The position numbers were made by a program, and so were the translations under genes. The notes beneath the pieces are model-generated. The model saw only the letters and a program-made list of their open reading frames with translations, was not told the DNA's origin and did no database searches. Below are positions 1 through 8,093 of a stretch of DNA of 14,631 nucleotides, piece by piece. The stretch is from Spirogloea muscicola (Eukaryota > Streptophyta > Zygnematophyceae > Spirogloeales > Spirogloeaceae), in NCBI GenBank assembly GCA_009602725.1, contig WELB01000006.1:1012140-1026770 (forward strand). Direction: 5' to 3'. How positions within the stretch are numbered: the first letter of the stretch is position 1; each line of letters starts with the position of its first letter.

Positions 1-155
1 CCCCCCCCCCCCCCCCGCCCGTACATAAGCAGCCGCTTCTCTCTCACTTGACATCCCGCCGCCCATTCTCCTGCTCTCCTCTGCGCCGGCAGCTCAGCGC
101 CTCCCGCTCGCCCCGCGCCACCGCAGCCGCCGCCCGTCGCGCTCTCAACTCCGCC
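1..155 (+). other. Poly-C edge and 5' flank of the BtaA-like gene
   Basis: The first 16 bases are an uninterrupted C run. Bases 17-155 are a C-rich, pyrimidine-rich stretch leading into the ATG at 156. This is likely core promoter plus 5' UTR, but no TATA box or other site can be named. The C run could be genuine low-complexity DNA or an assembly edge. Confidence 0.4.
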
Positions 156-2997
156 ATGGCGCCCGACGGTGGCCCCGCCAACGGCGCGCCGCGGCCGGCT
201 GTCTACTCGTGCCTGCCTCCCTGCAAGAAGGTCTACGTAGAGTACGAGGGCCTGCCAGGCCCCAGCTGGCTGTCCGACACGCCTTTCGGCATCAACAACG
301 AGGACTACCGCGTCGAGCTGCTCTGCATCGACCACCTGCTCGCCAGGCCTGCTCCGACGAGCCCTCCCCTCTGCCCTGACCTCTGCTGCACTCGCGGTGC
401 CCGGTCCCGCCCAATGTTCACTGGACTTCGAGTTGGTCTGCATTGCGCTCGCGTCTCGCACGCATCGGATGTTCTGCAGCTGACGAGCTGCAGCGGCCCG
501 AAATTGTCAAGCAGGATGAAAGCCAGAGGAGAGCCAGAGCGGAAGCTGCGGGTGCTCGCCATCACAGGAGGGTCTGACAACGTGCTCTCGATGCTCACAC
601 TCGGCGACAAGGTTGGAAGCGTGGATGCCGTGGACCTGAACCCCGCCCAGAACCACCTGCTGCTCCTGAAGCAGGTGAGAGCGTTGCTCTGGTCTATCTC
701 TTCTCTGCATTGTTACAATGGCTTTGACCAGGCTGTCCAATTATGATGGCATCCTTCTCACTGATTGAGCACCTGCCCGCATGTGCCAGGCTGCAGTCAA
801 GGTTCTGGAGAGCAGAGGCGATGTCGTAAAGTTCTTGGGGCTAGATGGTGATCACAGCGACGCGGCGGCTGACACTCGCATCGCCACCTACAAGGCAAAC
901 GTGCGCGACCAGCTGCCTCCTGAGACTCAGGTCAGTGTACGGGCGGCGAATCGCAACTGCCAAAGTTGGTTCCTACCAAGAGCCACGAGAATCAGGACAA
1001 CAAGAACAGTGCAGCTTCTATCTGCATTTGAGGAGCCAATTACAAACATCTTGAGCCGCTCCTTGGAGATGACTGTGCAGAGCTTCTGGGACACACTCGT
1101 TGAAAAGAACATTGCTTATGGTCCCTCGACATGCTCGCGATTCGAGAAGATGTACAGCATCATCAGGAAGAATCTGACTGGCAACGGCTTCGACATGGAT
1201 GCGCTGCTGCGGAAGGACAAAGCTGGCTTCATTGCGGGGGCTGTGGCCAGGGGCTGGGGCTCCTCACGTGAGGAGATTGATGAAGCTCTGATTGCATGCC
1301 AGCCGGATGAGATCTTCTATAACTCCTTTGAAGTGAGTTGGCAACTCAGCACAGCTACCTGATTGTGCTTGCGCAAACTTCAAAATGTCTGTGGGCACCA
1401 GCAACTCAGGAAATTGTTGATTGCTCTTGGTAGCCGCGCTAGCCTCTTCATTGCGCAAGCCAGCATTCAAGAGCAGTTCTATAACTGTTACCGCCCTGCT
1501 TCCAAATCAAGCGTGCTGCTTATGCACAGATCAATTTCAGAATAAGCAGTCATTCTATTGCGTCCCAAGCTCACTTCTGCTGCTTCTTGATGAATAATCA
1601 TCAAAGCTCGTCAACCTGACACGACGAACTATTGTCGTGTCTTGCATCAGCTGGGCCGGATGAAGCCCCAGCTGCTGGAGTACTTCGAGAGCAATAAGGA
1701 CGCTTACAAAGCTGTTTTTGCAGGCGAGCGCCCTCCTGCAGCTGTCAAACATCTTCTTTCAAGCTCCATGCTCGTGCATTGAGTCATGAAGCAATCTGCC
1801 CAGCTTCTGCTTCCACATCTCACTTGCTATCCATCGCAAGCAGGCGTAATGAAGCAGCTGGAGGAGGATCCAGAGAAGTTTGAGGACAACTTCATCATGA
1901 GTGTTCAATACAAAGGGTCCATGCCAACAAATGACTCCTCTTCAAGCTTGCCACTGTTCTTTAGCAACGACGGAATCAAGGCAAGCAACAAGTTGTTTCC
2001 TTCCATCACTTTTGCTCACAACAGATTCATGGCTGCGCTGACTGTGTATCTCAGGTTACCTCAATTTACTTTTCCCGACTACGGATAATCTGCTGCATGT
2101 ATGTCGCCAATCTCCAGCAATGATGACACACTCTCAACATCCTGATGGAAGGACGTGTGACTCCTCATTAACCAAATCAATTGTCTACAAAATGCAGATG
2201 TTGAAAGCAGAGTCTCCCCCAAGCTTACGTGTACACGTCGGGAACGTGGTTGACCTCGCCACCATTTTGGCAGGAAAGGTGAGAAGCCTTAGGCTTGCGG
2301 CAAACTTAGCAAGCTTGGATTCTCTTCAGTCCTTCCGAATTATCTCTTGCTCACCTGATCAAGAGGGAAAAGTGGCACTCGGAGGTGTGTCTTCTTTAGT
2401 TTGCTAAATCCAAGCTGTAGATCACATCTAGGGAGATTTTGATGGGTGTAGCTGCCCTTTTCCAGCAATATCGGACAGCACAGGAAGCTTGCGGAGGCAT
2501 GAATCATACACATACCACCTGATTGTTGCAATGTGAACAGGCCGGGAGGGGCTTTGATTTGATAACTTTGTCCAACATTGGTGACTGGCTGGACGAGGAG
2601 AAGCTCACGAGCACCATAGAAAGCATCGAACCTGCCCTAGCTCCTGGAGGTGATGCAAGCACATTGAGCCTCGGCCATGCCTTGACACGCACATGATATC
2701 AGTCAACAATGCCTTGAGAGAATCATCATCACAAGCCTCTGATGAAGGTGCCCGGTGGGTAGACAGCGTTTGCATGTAGCCTTAACGCCAAGAATGGTAT
2801 TCTCAACAAAGCTATTGGTCGCTGGGTATTGGACAGGCTTGCTCCTCCACCGAAGAGCTCTTGGCAACCAGCGGCGGAGCTTTGAAGGGGTCCTTGACAT
2901 TGATGAGGAACTGGTCTCAAGGCTTCCATTCGAAGACCACAGCCATGTCTTCTGGGGCCGCCCAGAGTCTGTCTTTGCGGGAAGCAAGCGAAGCTAA
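156..2997 (+). CDS. Stand-alone BtaA-like (DUF3419) S-adenosylmethionine:diacylglycerol 3-amino-3-carboxypropyl transferase, nine exons
   Basis: Model: join(156..346,494..674,790..930,1081..1332,1651..1723,1844..1980,2198..2278,2541..2649,2837..2997). It gives 1326 nt, 441 aa, and every junction keeps phase. The ATG at 156 has a strong start context (CCGCCATGG). The SAM-binding motif ITGGSDN is at about 87-93 and DAVDLNPAQN at about 108-117. SFWD at 172 opens the conserved middle block, a second Rossmann-like motif runs FDLITLSNIGDW (357-368), and APGG follows near 386. Family knowledge: DUF3419/BtaA moves the 3-amino-3-carboxypropyl group of SAM to diacylglycerol, the first step of DGTS betaine-lipid synthesis. 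The BtaB methyltransferase half of bifunctional algal BTA1 is absent. Exons 3, 4, 8 and 9 are firm. The exon 1/2 boundary and the tail of exon 6 are the weakest parts. The exact substrate is inferred from the family. Confidence 0.85.
347..493 (+). other. Probable GC-AG intron 1 of the BtaA-like gene
   Basis: No GT donor in this stretch gives a convincing join. A CAG|GC donor at 347 and CAG acceptor at 493 join phase 2 to phase 2 and create a Ser codon across the splice. The donor matches consensus only at its start, so this is the least certain of the three GC introns. Confidence 0.45.
1724..1843 (+). other. GC-AG intron 5 of the BtaA-like gene
   Basis: The donor is CAG|GCGAGC and the acceptor GCAAGCAG, giving a 120-nt intron. 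The split Gly codon (G|GC) keeps frame between AVFA and VMKQLEED. Reading through instead reaches a stop within about 20 codons, while the next exon carries on family-like sequence. Confidence 0.65.
1981..2197 (+). other. GC-AG intron 6 of the BtaA-like gene
   Basis: The donor AAG|GCAAGC is close to the known GC-donor consensus and the acceptor is AATGCAG. The phase-0 join brings LSNDGIK-type sequence next to MLKAESPP, matching the spacing before the conserved VHVGN block of DUF3419. With this intron the whole CDS length is divisible by three. Confidence 0.6.
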
Positions 2998-3596
2998 GTT
3001 GCGCGGCTGCCGTCAGTAAGCTGCAAGGAACCTTATAGATGCAAGGGCCGAAGCGAATCTCGATTCTCTTTGTGCACGTTGTCCTTTTTGATAAGCTGGC
3101 AGTCACACTCATAGCCAAAGCCTCAATGAAGGAGCCACTTGCCCACGTTCCTTCTCGATTATATTGTGCATTGTTCAATTTTGATGGCCTCCCACGGTCG
3201 TCCCTTACTTGGAGAAACCTCTCTCTGTTTTCAGAGTCTTTCGGGGTCTTGTTGCCTCCTCATAGTACGTCTCCGCTCACATTGGCACTGTCACAAGTCT
3301 CACAGAGACTGCTCGCACCATGCCGCAAGTCAATCTGCCCTTTGGTTGCCAACCGGCTGATGATGACCAGCTACTGGCGAATGTCATGGAGCGAGTCTGT
3401 GATACACCTAGCAATAGATAACCCCAGAACGTCATCCACTTGTATGAGGACCGGCACTTTTGCTTCTGGAACTGCACAGGGTACGTAGATACGTAGCTCA
3501 TCTGCATGAGGGTGATGGGCGTTAAGAACATGGAAGGGATGACGTGAGTTGTGTGAAGCCTCGAGGAAGAGTGCGTGGAATGGCACTAGCACCCTA
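2998..3596 (+). other. Unassigned stretch with a possible orphan exon (3320-3477)
   Basis: This lies between the BtaA-like stop and the first retroelement fragment. It probably begins with the 3' UTR of the upstream gene. At 3320 an ATG in good context (CGCACCATGC) opens a 33-codon frame starting MPQVNLPFG and ending at TAA 3419. In the same frame just beyond, 3428-3477 reads NVIHLYEDRHFCFWNCT and runs into a strong donor-like GTACGT. I do not recognise either piece. They could be the start of a gene broken by the retroelement cluster, or chance. Confidence 0.3.
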
Positions 3597-4778
3597 ACCT
3601 GTGAGTCCCTTCGAGCCGCTCTGCTGCAGGCTAGCCTGCCAGTCAGCCGCGGCGGCTTGGATTGCCGCCCTATGGCCCGCGCCTGTGAGGCTGCATACTT
3701 GGGCAGCTGGGCGCAGGTCGCCGTTCCCCTAGGCCAACGCTTCCTCGTCCACGGCAGCCGCGCCCTGGAGCGGGCGGCAGCTGCAGTGGAGACCGGTCCG
3801 ATGCCTCTCCAGGCTGACGTCTTTAAGATTAGTCATTGTGGTCCCTTCGACCCTTTGTCAACTCTTTCCGGGCTGGCTGTTTACAGCCCTTGCCCACATT
3901 TGGAGAGCCACTTCTTCTTGAGATTAGTATCCTGCTTTTTGCGCCATCCGGCCCTTTTAGACCTTGTCCATTCCGTCGAGCTGGCCTCTCACAGCCACTC
4001 CCGTCAATCTGGAGAAGAGCTGTTTCTTACCAGGCAGCCCTCCGCTCATTTGAGCACCTCGCCCACACCCCTGACCTGCGTTGTCAGGCACGTTACATGC
4101 CGTTGGTGGAGCAGGCGGCCTTTGACCAGGCGATGGCACTCTTCCCCAGGACGACCTCCGTGGGCGCGCCCTGCTCCTGTCAGCCTCCTCCCCAGAGGCG
4201 GCGGCGTGGTTGACAGCGCTCCTCATTCACGCTGCGCTGACCACGCCGGATGCTACCTTTCGGACGGCTGTCCACCGGCTCCTGGGCCTCCTTCCTCCCT
4301 GCCTCGTCGGGGTGGTGCAGTGTGAAGGCGAAGCACGCCACGCCGACACTGTGGAACTGGCTGCTCACATGGTCCGTTGTGCACACGGGGGAGAGCGGAC
4401 TGGGTCCCACGACCTCCTGCGGGACGGTATGTATGGCGTGTCGTTAGAAGCTGGCTACATGGTGGCAGTGGAAAATACGTCTGTCATGCCCATCCAGCTG
4501 GGGGCTGACGGTCAGCTCCATACATGGCGCGTGGACCTGGTCACTATCCCGCCTGGATGAGGTCCCCGCATTCATGCGGATGTGGTGACTGCCGACTGCG
4601 TCGACTCCGCCAACCCCATCAAATCGGCATCAACAGCAGGGCACGCAGTCGGCACGGCGGCTCGTGGCAAGGAGCGCAATTATGCGGATCACCCGGTCGC
4701 AGATGACTTCGCGGCACTTGCGATTGACGTGCACGGGGCCTTCGGCAGTCGCTGGCTGGACCCCCTGCAGCGGCTTTT
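3597..4778 (+). mobile_element. Retroelement copy A: truncated, broken ORF (end of RT, zinc knuckle, RLE nuclease)
   Basis: This is the longest fragment. At 3600-3830 it reads LPVSRGGLD then AAYLGSWAQV, the typical segment just after the palm/thumb of non-LTR reverse transcriptases. A block of two tail-like repeats (about 3831-4010) interrupts it. Coding resumes at about 4017 (HLAHTPDL), changes frame near 4165, and continues SPEAAAWL, a knuckle region with a Cys-Glu-Gly where the family has Cys-x-Cys, then GGERTGSHDLL. Next is the RLE core: VEN at about 4470, RVDL, ADVVT and GKERNYADH, ending at LDPLQRL. A TGA at 4558-4560 breaks the RLE frame. Class is inferred from domain order; no RT catalytic domain is present. 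Non-functional. Confidence 0.75.
3831..4016 (+). repeat. Two diverged retroelement 3' tails inside copy A
   Basis: Two units read as (ga)CCTTGTCCATTC-type followed by a GGGCTGGC...CAGCC hairpin. The first is about 3845-3905 (GGGCTGGCTGTTTACAGCCC). The second is about 3957-4010 (GAGCTGGCCTCTCACAGCCA). Both have the same orientation as copy A. They separate the RT-end segment from the rest of copy A, so the two parts of A may come from different insertions. Confidence 0.6.
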
Positions 4779-5181
4779 GCCCGCGGCAAGGAGCGAAAAT
4801 ACGCTGATCACCCGGTGGGGGATGAATTCGCGGCCCTGGCGATGGATGTACACGGGGCTTTCGGCAGCCGCTGGCTGGATCTCATTCAGCGGCTTGCTCG
4901 CCAGGCCATTGACCGGCGGCCGGGTCTGCCAGGGGCGATGCCCGGCTTCAACGCCGCCGGGTCGCTCGCACAAGTCTTCCGCATGCGCCTGGCCGTATCG
5001 CTTCAACGCCCCTTGCCCACGCCGTCCATACGCGCGCGCAGGCCGTGCTATGGCCGCCGCCTCTGGGTCTCGGCGGAGCGCCTCTTTCCCTGCAGCGAGC
5101 TACTCAGACCTGATGTTGCTCACTCGTGGGTACTAAGCTTTCCTCTGCATCGTTTCTGTGTTCTGCAGTATGTTGTAGTTT
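4779..5181 (+). mobile_element. Retroelement copy B: 3' part of the RLE domain plus C-terminus and partial tail
   Basis: Copy B starts at RGKERKYADHP, repeating a segment already present in copy A 119 bp earlier, and continues through DVHGAFGSRWLD, SLAQVFRMRLAVSLQR and SYSDLMLLTRGY to a TAA at 5134-5136. It is nearly identical to copy F (about ten differences over some 335 bp by eye). A missing T near 5009 (GCCCC against GCTCCC in F) breaks the frame. After the stop, a tail of about 45 bp is cut off where copy C begins. Confidence 0.75.
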
Positions 5182-5422
5182 TGCCCGGCAGGCCATCGAT
5201 TGTCGGCAGGGTCCGCAAGAGGAGCTGCCCGGCTTCAACAATACTGGGTCGCTTGCCCAGGTATCCCGCATGCGGCTCTTTGTCTCCTTCCAACGCTCCC
5301 TGGCTCACGCCGTGCACTTGCGGGCAGGCCGTGCTCTGCCTGCTGCTTCTGGGTCTCGCTGGTGTGCCTCGTTGCCAGCTGCAAGTTACTCCGACTTGCT
5401 GCTGCTAACCCGGGGTTACTAA
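5182..5422 (+). pseudogene. Retroelement copy C: truncated C-terminal ORF fragment
   Basis: This copy starts abruptly inside the family sequence (ARQAI) and reads SLAQVSRMRLFVSFQRSLAH and SYSDLLLLTRGY to a TAA at 5420-5422 with no frame break. It lies head-to-tail after copy B. It lacks all RLE catalytic residues, so it is a dead 5'-truncated copy. It is more diverged from B and F than those are from each other. Confidence 0.75.
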
Positions 5423-5463
5423 GCTTTCCTCCGGTGAATCTCGTGCTTAGCTGTGTGGTTTAG

Positions 5464-5570
5464 GCGCCTTACGGCTCTTTGTCCATTTCTTTTGGGCTGG
5501 CCTTTCCCAGCCACCTTTTTATGTTGGGCGAGCTTTTTCATCTGACAAGGGCCAAAGAGCCAACAGGCGC
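5464..5570. repeat. Foldback tail unit with 18-bp imperfect inverted ends
   Basis: The left arm at 5464-5481 (GCGCCTTACGGCTCTTTG) and right arm at 5553-5570 (CAAAGAGCCAACAGGCGC) pair with few mismatches. Between them is the family tail hairpin GGGCTGGCCTTTCCCAGCC and the GGGCGAGC motif. The unit joins the tail of plus-strand copy C to the tail of minus-strand copy G. It could also be read as a small MITE-like foldback element. Confidence 0.55.
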
Positions 5571-5606
5571 TATAAGCCCACAGCCTTGCAAGTGGCTACA
5601 GCGAGC

Positions 5607-5716
5607 TTAGTAAGTCAGAAGCCGCAAATTGGAGTAACATGCAGCTGGATATGAGTCACCCCGACGAAAGTCAAGATTATGACCCAAAGCGCGGCCTGCC
5701 TGCAAGTGCACGACGT
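5607..5716 (-). pseudogene. Retroelement copy G: last ~36 codons only
   Basis: On the minus strand this reads VHLQAGRAL, then YPAACYSNLRLLTY and a stop at 5607-5609. It matches the VHLRAGRAL...SYSDLLLLTRGY end of the other copies. It is about 110 bp, diverged, and faces copy C tail-to-tail. Confidence 0.65.
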
Positions 5717-5756
5717 GCGCCTCTCTCTCCCCCTCTCTTCCTCGTCCGGTCTTTCT

Positions 5757-5940
5757 GCTGCTTTCTGGGCTGGCCGTTCACAGCCCCCGCCCCCTTTCCC
5801 TTTTAGAAAGAAGAAAGTGCTCGCCCATACAGTGAGGCTGGCAAAGCCAGCCCAAAAAGAATGGACCATGACCAAAGCCAAAGAAAGAGGTGCCGAAAAA
5901 GGACTACACTACAAAGCACGAGACGATGCAGAGGGAATCT
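5757..5940 (-). repeat. 3' tail of copy D, meeting a plus-strand tail remnant
   Basis: On the minus strand, after the copy D stop, come CTCTGCATCG, a TTTGG(t)CATGGTCCA hairpin, GGGCTGGCTTTGCCAGCC and TATGGGCGAGCACTTTC (5811-5930). At 5757-5785 a plus-strand GGGCTGGCCGTTCACAGCC remnant faces it, another tail-to-tail junction. Confidence 0.7.
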
Positions 5941-6960
5941 CAGTGCCCGCAAGTGAGCAACATCAAGTCAGAGTAGCTCGCTGCAGGGAAAGAGGCGGAG
6001 ACGCAGAGGCAGCAGCCACAGCACGGCCTGCTCGCGTGTGGACGGCGTAGGCAAGGGAGCATTGGAACGAGACCGCCAGGCTTATACGGAAGACCTGAGC
6101 GAGCAAAGCAGCGGCGTTGAAGCCGGGCAGCGCCCCTGGCAGACCTGGCCGCTGGTCAATGGCCTGACGAGCAAGCCGCTGGAGGAGATCCAGCCAGCGG
6201 CTGCCGAAAGCTCCGTAAACATCGATTGCCAGAGCCGCGAAATCATCACCAACCGGGCGATCCGTGTATTTGCGCTCCTTGCCCCGGCCGCCAGGTCGAC
6301 TGCGTGCCCAGCAGTCGACGCCGATCGGGTAAGATTGGCAGAGTCGACGCAGGCAGTGGTGACCACATCGGCGATGGTGCGGGGACCTCCGCCGGGCGGG
6401 ATGGCGACCAGGTCGGCGCGACGGGTATGGAGCTGGCCATCCGCATTCTGCTGGATGGGCATTATTGAGGTGTTTTCCACGGCAACCTTGTAGCCGGCCT
6501 CCATAAACACTCTTTGCATGCCATCGCGAAGAGAAAGGCGCGCGGGGCGCATGAAATGAAAAGGGAGGCCAGACCTCGCAAAGGAGGTCGAGGGAACCGG
6601 TCCTCTCGCCCCCGTGCGCGCCACGGAGCATGTGCGCAGCCAGATCCGCAGGGTCGGCGTGACGGGCACCGCACTCGCACTGAGTGAGGCCCACGAGGCA
6701 GGGTGGGAGGAGGCCCAAGAGCCGGTGGACCGCCGTCCGGAAGACCTCATCTGGCATGGTGAGCGCCGCATATAGTGGGAGCTCCGATAACCACGCCGCC
6801 GCTCCAGGGGAGGAGGCTGAGAGGAGCCGTACGTGCCCGCGAAGGTCAGGCGGAGGGAGAAGCTCCACCACCTGGTCAAAAGCCGCTTTCTCGACCAGCG
6901 CCGTGTAGCGTGCCTGGGCACGCAGGTCAGGGGTGTGGGCGAGGTGGGAGAGCTTTTGGA
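5940..6960 (-). mobile_element. Retroelement copy D: minus-strand broken ORF (zinc knuckle plus RLE nuclease)
   Basis: Read on the minus strand: HLAHTPDLRAQARY, SPGAAAWLSELP, a knuckle with intact Cys-x-Cys (QCECGARH) but Gly where the later Cys is expected, then GGERTGSLDLL. A 48-bp insertion (6528-6575) follows and shifts frame. The RLE core then reads VENTSIMP, RRADLVAI, IADVVTT, GKERKYTD and LAIDVYGAFG. Further shifts near 6290 and 6000 break the frame. The end is SYSDLMLLTCGH and a stop near 5940. The left truncation lies against a plus-strand tail at about 6960. A long open frame of over 400 codons here mixes true and shadow frames and is not one protein. Confidence 0.75.
6528..6575. 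mobile_element. 48-bp micro-insertion inside copy D, flanked by TCGC duplications
   Basis: Compared with copy A, copy D has 52 extra bases between its DLL and DGM codons. On the plus strand they are 48 bp (6528-6575) flanked by TCGC at 6524-6527 and 6576-6579. Removing 48 bp plus one TCGC restores the reading frame. A core of about 38 bp recurs at 8094-8133 with a few differences. It resembles a tiny non-autonomous insertion with a 4-bp target duplication; the family is unknown. Confidence 0.55.
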
Positions 6961-7140
6961 AGAGCTCACTTTGTTCATTCTTATTGGGCTGCCTCTCACG
7001 GCCACTGCCCTCTCCTGGAAGCGTCCTATCTTGCAGACACTGTCCCTCTGCCTGGCCCTTCCTCTCTTTTCTGGGCTGGCTTTGCTAGCCCCTCTTTCTC
7101 TATGGGCGAGCAATTTCTTTCTTCCCAGCCACCACCCTAT
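6961..7140 (+). repeat. Two tandem plus-strand retroelement tails
   Basis: The first tail is about 6965-7015 (TTGTTCATTC, GGGCTGCCTCTCACGGCC). The second is about 7038-7130 (GGGCTGGCTTTGCTAGCCCC then CTATGGGCGAGCAATTTC). Neither has coding sequence in front of it. The first abuts the truncated 5' end of minus-strand copy D. Confidence 0.6.
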
Positions 7141-7160
7141 GCGTAACAAGCACATGAGGG

Positions 7161-7236
7161 GCTGGCCAAGCCAGCGTCGAGACCCAGAGGCAGCAGCCAT
7201 AGCTGCTGCCTCAGGGTGCAGACTCGTGGTTACTGA
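7161..7236. repeat. Palindromic pair of retroelement micro-fragments
   Basis: The minus strand at about 7170-7200 reads AAAMAAASGSRR, as in the C-terminus of other copies. The plus strand from 7202 reads AAASGC and ends ACTCGTGGTTACTGA (7222-7236), the TRGY-stop terminus. The two halves meet at a perfect inverted repeat, 7187-7197 against 7202-7212, with a 4-base spacer. A second hairpin GCTGGCCAAGCCAGC sits at 7161-7175. Confidence 0.5.
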
Positions 7237-7352
7237 GCGGGTCAGCTTAGCAGCAGGTGACGCACATTTGTCAATGTGCTTGCCTTTGTACTTGGCCAGA
7301 CAGGCCCTCCATCTCTTAATACACACTCATCCCCATAGCGCGGCGCGGCATC

Positions 7353-7883
7353 ATGCCTCTGACTGCTGGGGCGGACGGCCGCCTCCACACCCGGCGCGCC
7401 GATCTCGTCGCTAGCGCGCTCGGCGGGGGGCCTCGGCTCATTGCCGACGTCGTCACAACGGACTCCTTGGATTCCAGGAGCGCAACACGCTCGGCGGAGG
7501 AGGCGGGCTACGCTGTCCGCCAAGCGGCCGCCGTAAAGGAGCGCAAGTACTCAGATCACCCGGTAGGCGACGAGTTTATCCCACTCGCCGTCGACGTACA
7601 CGGCGCCTTCGGCGCCAAATGGCTGGACCTCCTTCACCGCCTTGCGCGGCGAGCAGCGGCCCGCCGCGACGGGCAGCAAGGCGAGCAGCCTGGCTTCCAT
7701 GTCGCCGGGTCCCTCGCCCAAGTTTACCGGATGCGCCTGGCCGTCTCTTTGCAGCGGTCCCTAGCTTTTGCGGTCCACTTGCGCGCAGGCCGCGCTCTGG
7801 CGGCGGCCTCCGGCTTCCGTCAGGGCGACGTCTTTCCGCCTGCTAGCTACTCAGATTTGCATCTACTGACGAGAGGTTACTGA
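7353..7883 (+). CDS. Retroelement copy E: intact 176-codon RLE nuclease / C-terminal ORF
   Basis: This is the only copy with an uninterrupted RLE-domain frame. It starts MPLTAGADGRLH, exactly where the family element is cut, then RRADLVAS (about residue 15), IADVVTTD (30-37), KERKYSDHP (about 64-72), LAVDVHGAFGAKWLD, SLAQVYRMRLAVSLQR and LHLLTRGY with TGA at 7881-7883. The Asp of RADL, the Asp of ADVVT and the Lys of KERKY fit a PD-(D/E)XK core. The upstream Glu (VEN in A and D), the zinc knuckle and the RT are missing. Its codons are diverged from B and F. It may be a dead truncated copy that happens to be open, or an expressed remnant; the ATG lies at the truncation point. No promoter is evident. 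Confidence 0.6.
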   Translation: MPLTAGADGRLHTRRADLVASALGGGPRLIADVVTTDSLDSRSATRSAEEAGYAVRQAAAVKERKYSDHPVGDEFIPLAVDVHGAFGAKWLDLLHRLARRAAARRDGQQGEQPGFHVAGSLAQVYRMRLAVSLQRSLAFAVHLRAGRALAAASGFRQGDVFPPASYSDLHLLTRGY

Positions 7884-7915
7884 GAGTTCGCTTACTGCTG
7901 TCTCAGTCCTTAGCA

Positions 7916-8050
7916 CTCCGATTCCTTCAGACCTTGTCCATTCTTTTGGGCTGGCCTCTCCCAGCCACCAGTTAATCTGGCCGCGCTTGCTGCGGCCGGA
8001 GAGGGCGGTGGCTGGGAGAGGCCAGCCCAAAGAAAGAATGATCAGGGGCC
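7916..8050. repeat. Copy E tail paired with an inverted tail
   Basis: The plus-strand tail arm 7939-7969 (CATTCTTTTGGGCTGGCC... to CCAGCCACC) is matched by its reverse complement at 8007-8040. The only difference is a 3-base indel, and the spacer is 37 nt and GC-rich. Each arm also contains the short GGCTGG/CCAGCC hairpin. Confidence 0.75.
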
Positions 8051-8093
8051 AAGGGAAGCGCTTAAGCACACATGGAATGAAGCAGCTACGAAC

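Noticed and set aside
3549-4325. 258-codon open frame taken as one gene
   Set aside because: Only its first third matches the RT-end segment. The middle is tail repeat and the last third is out of frame with the recognised SPEAAAWL region.
6082-7326. 414-codon open frame on the minus strand
   Set aside because: It is a mixture: parts are the true frame of copy D, parts are shadow frames and tail sequence. Comparison with copies A and E shows frameshifts and a 48-bp insertion, so it is not one protein.
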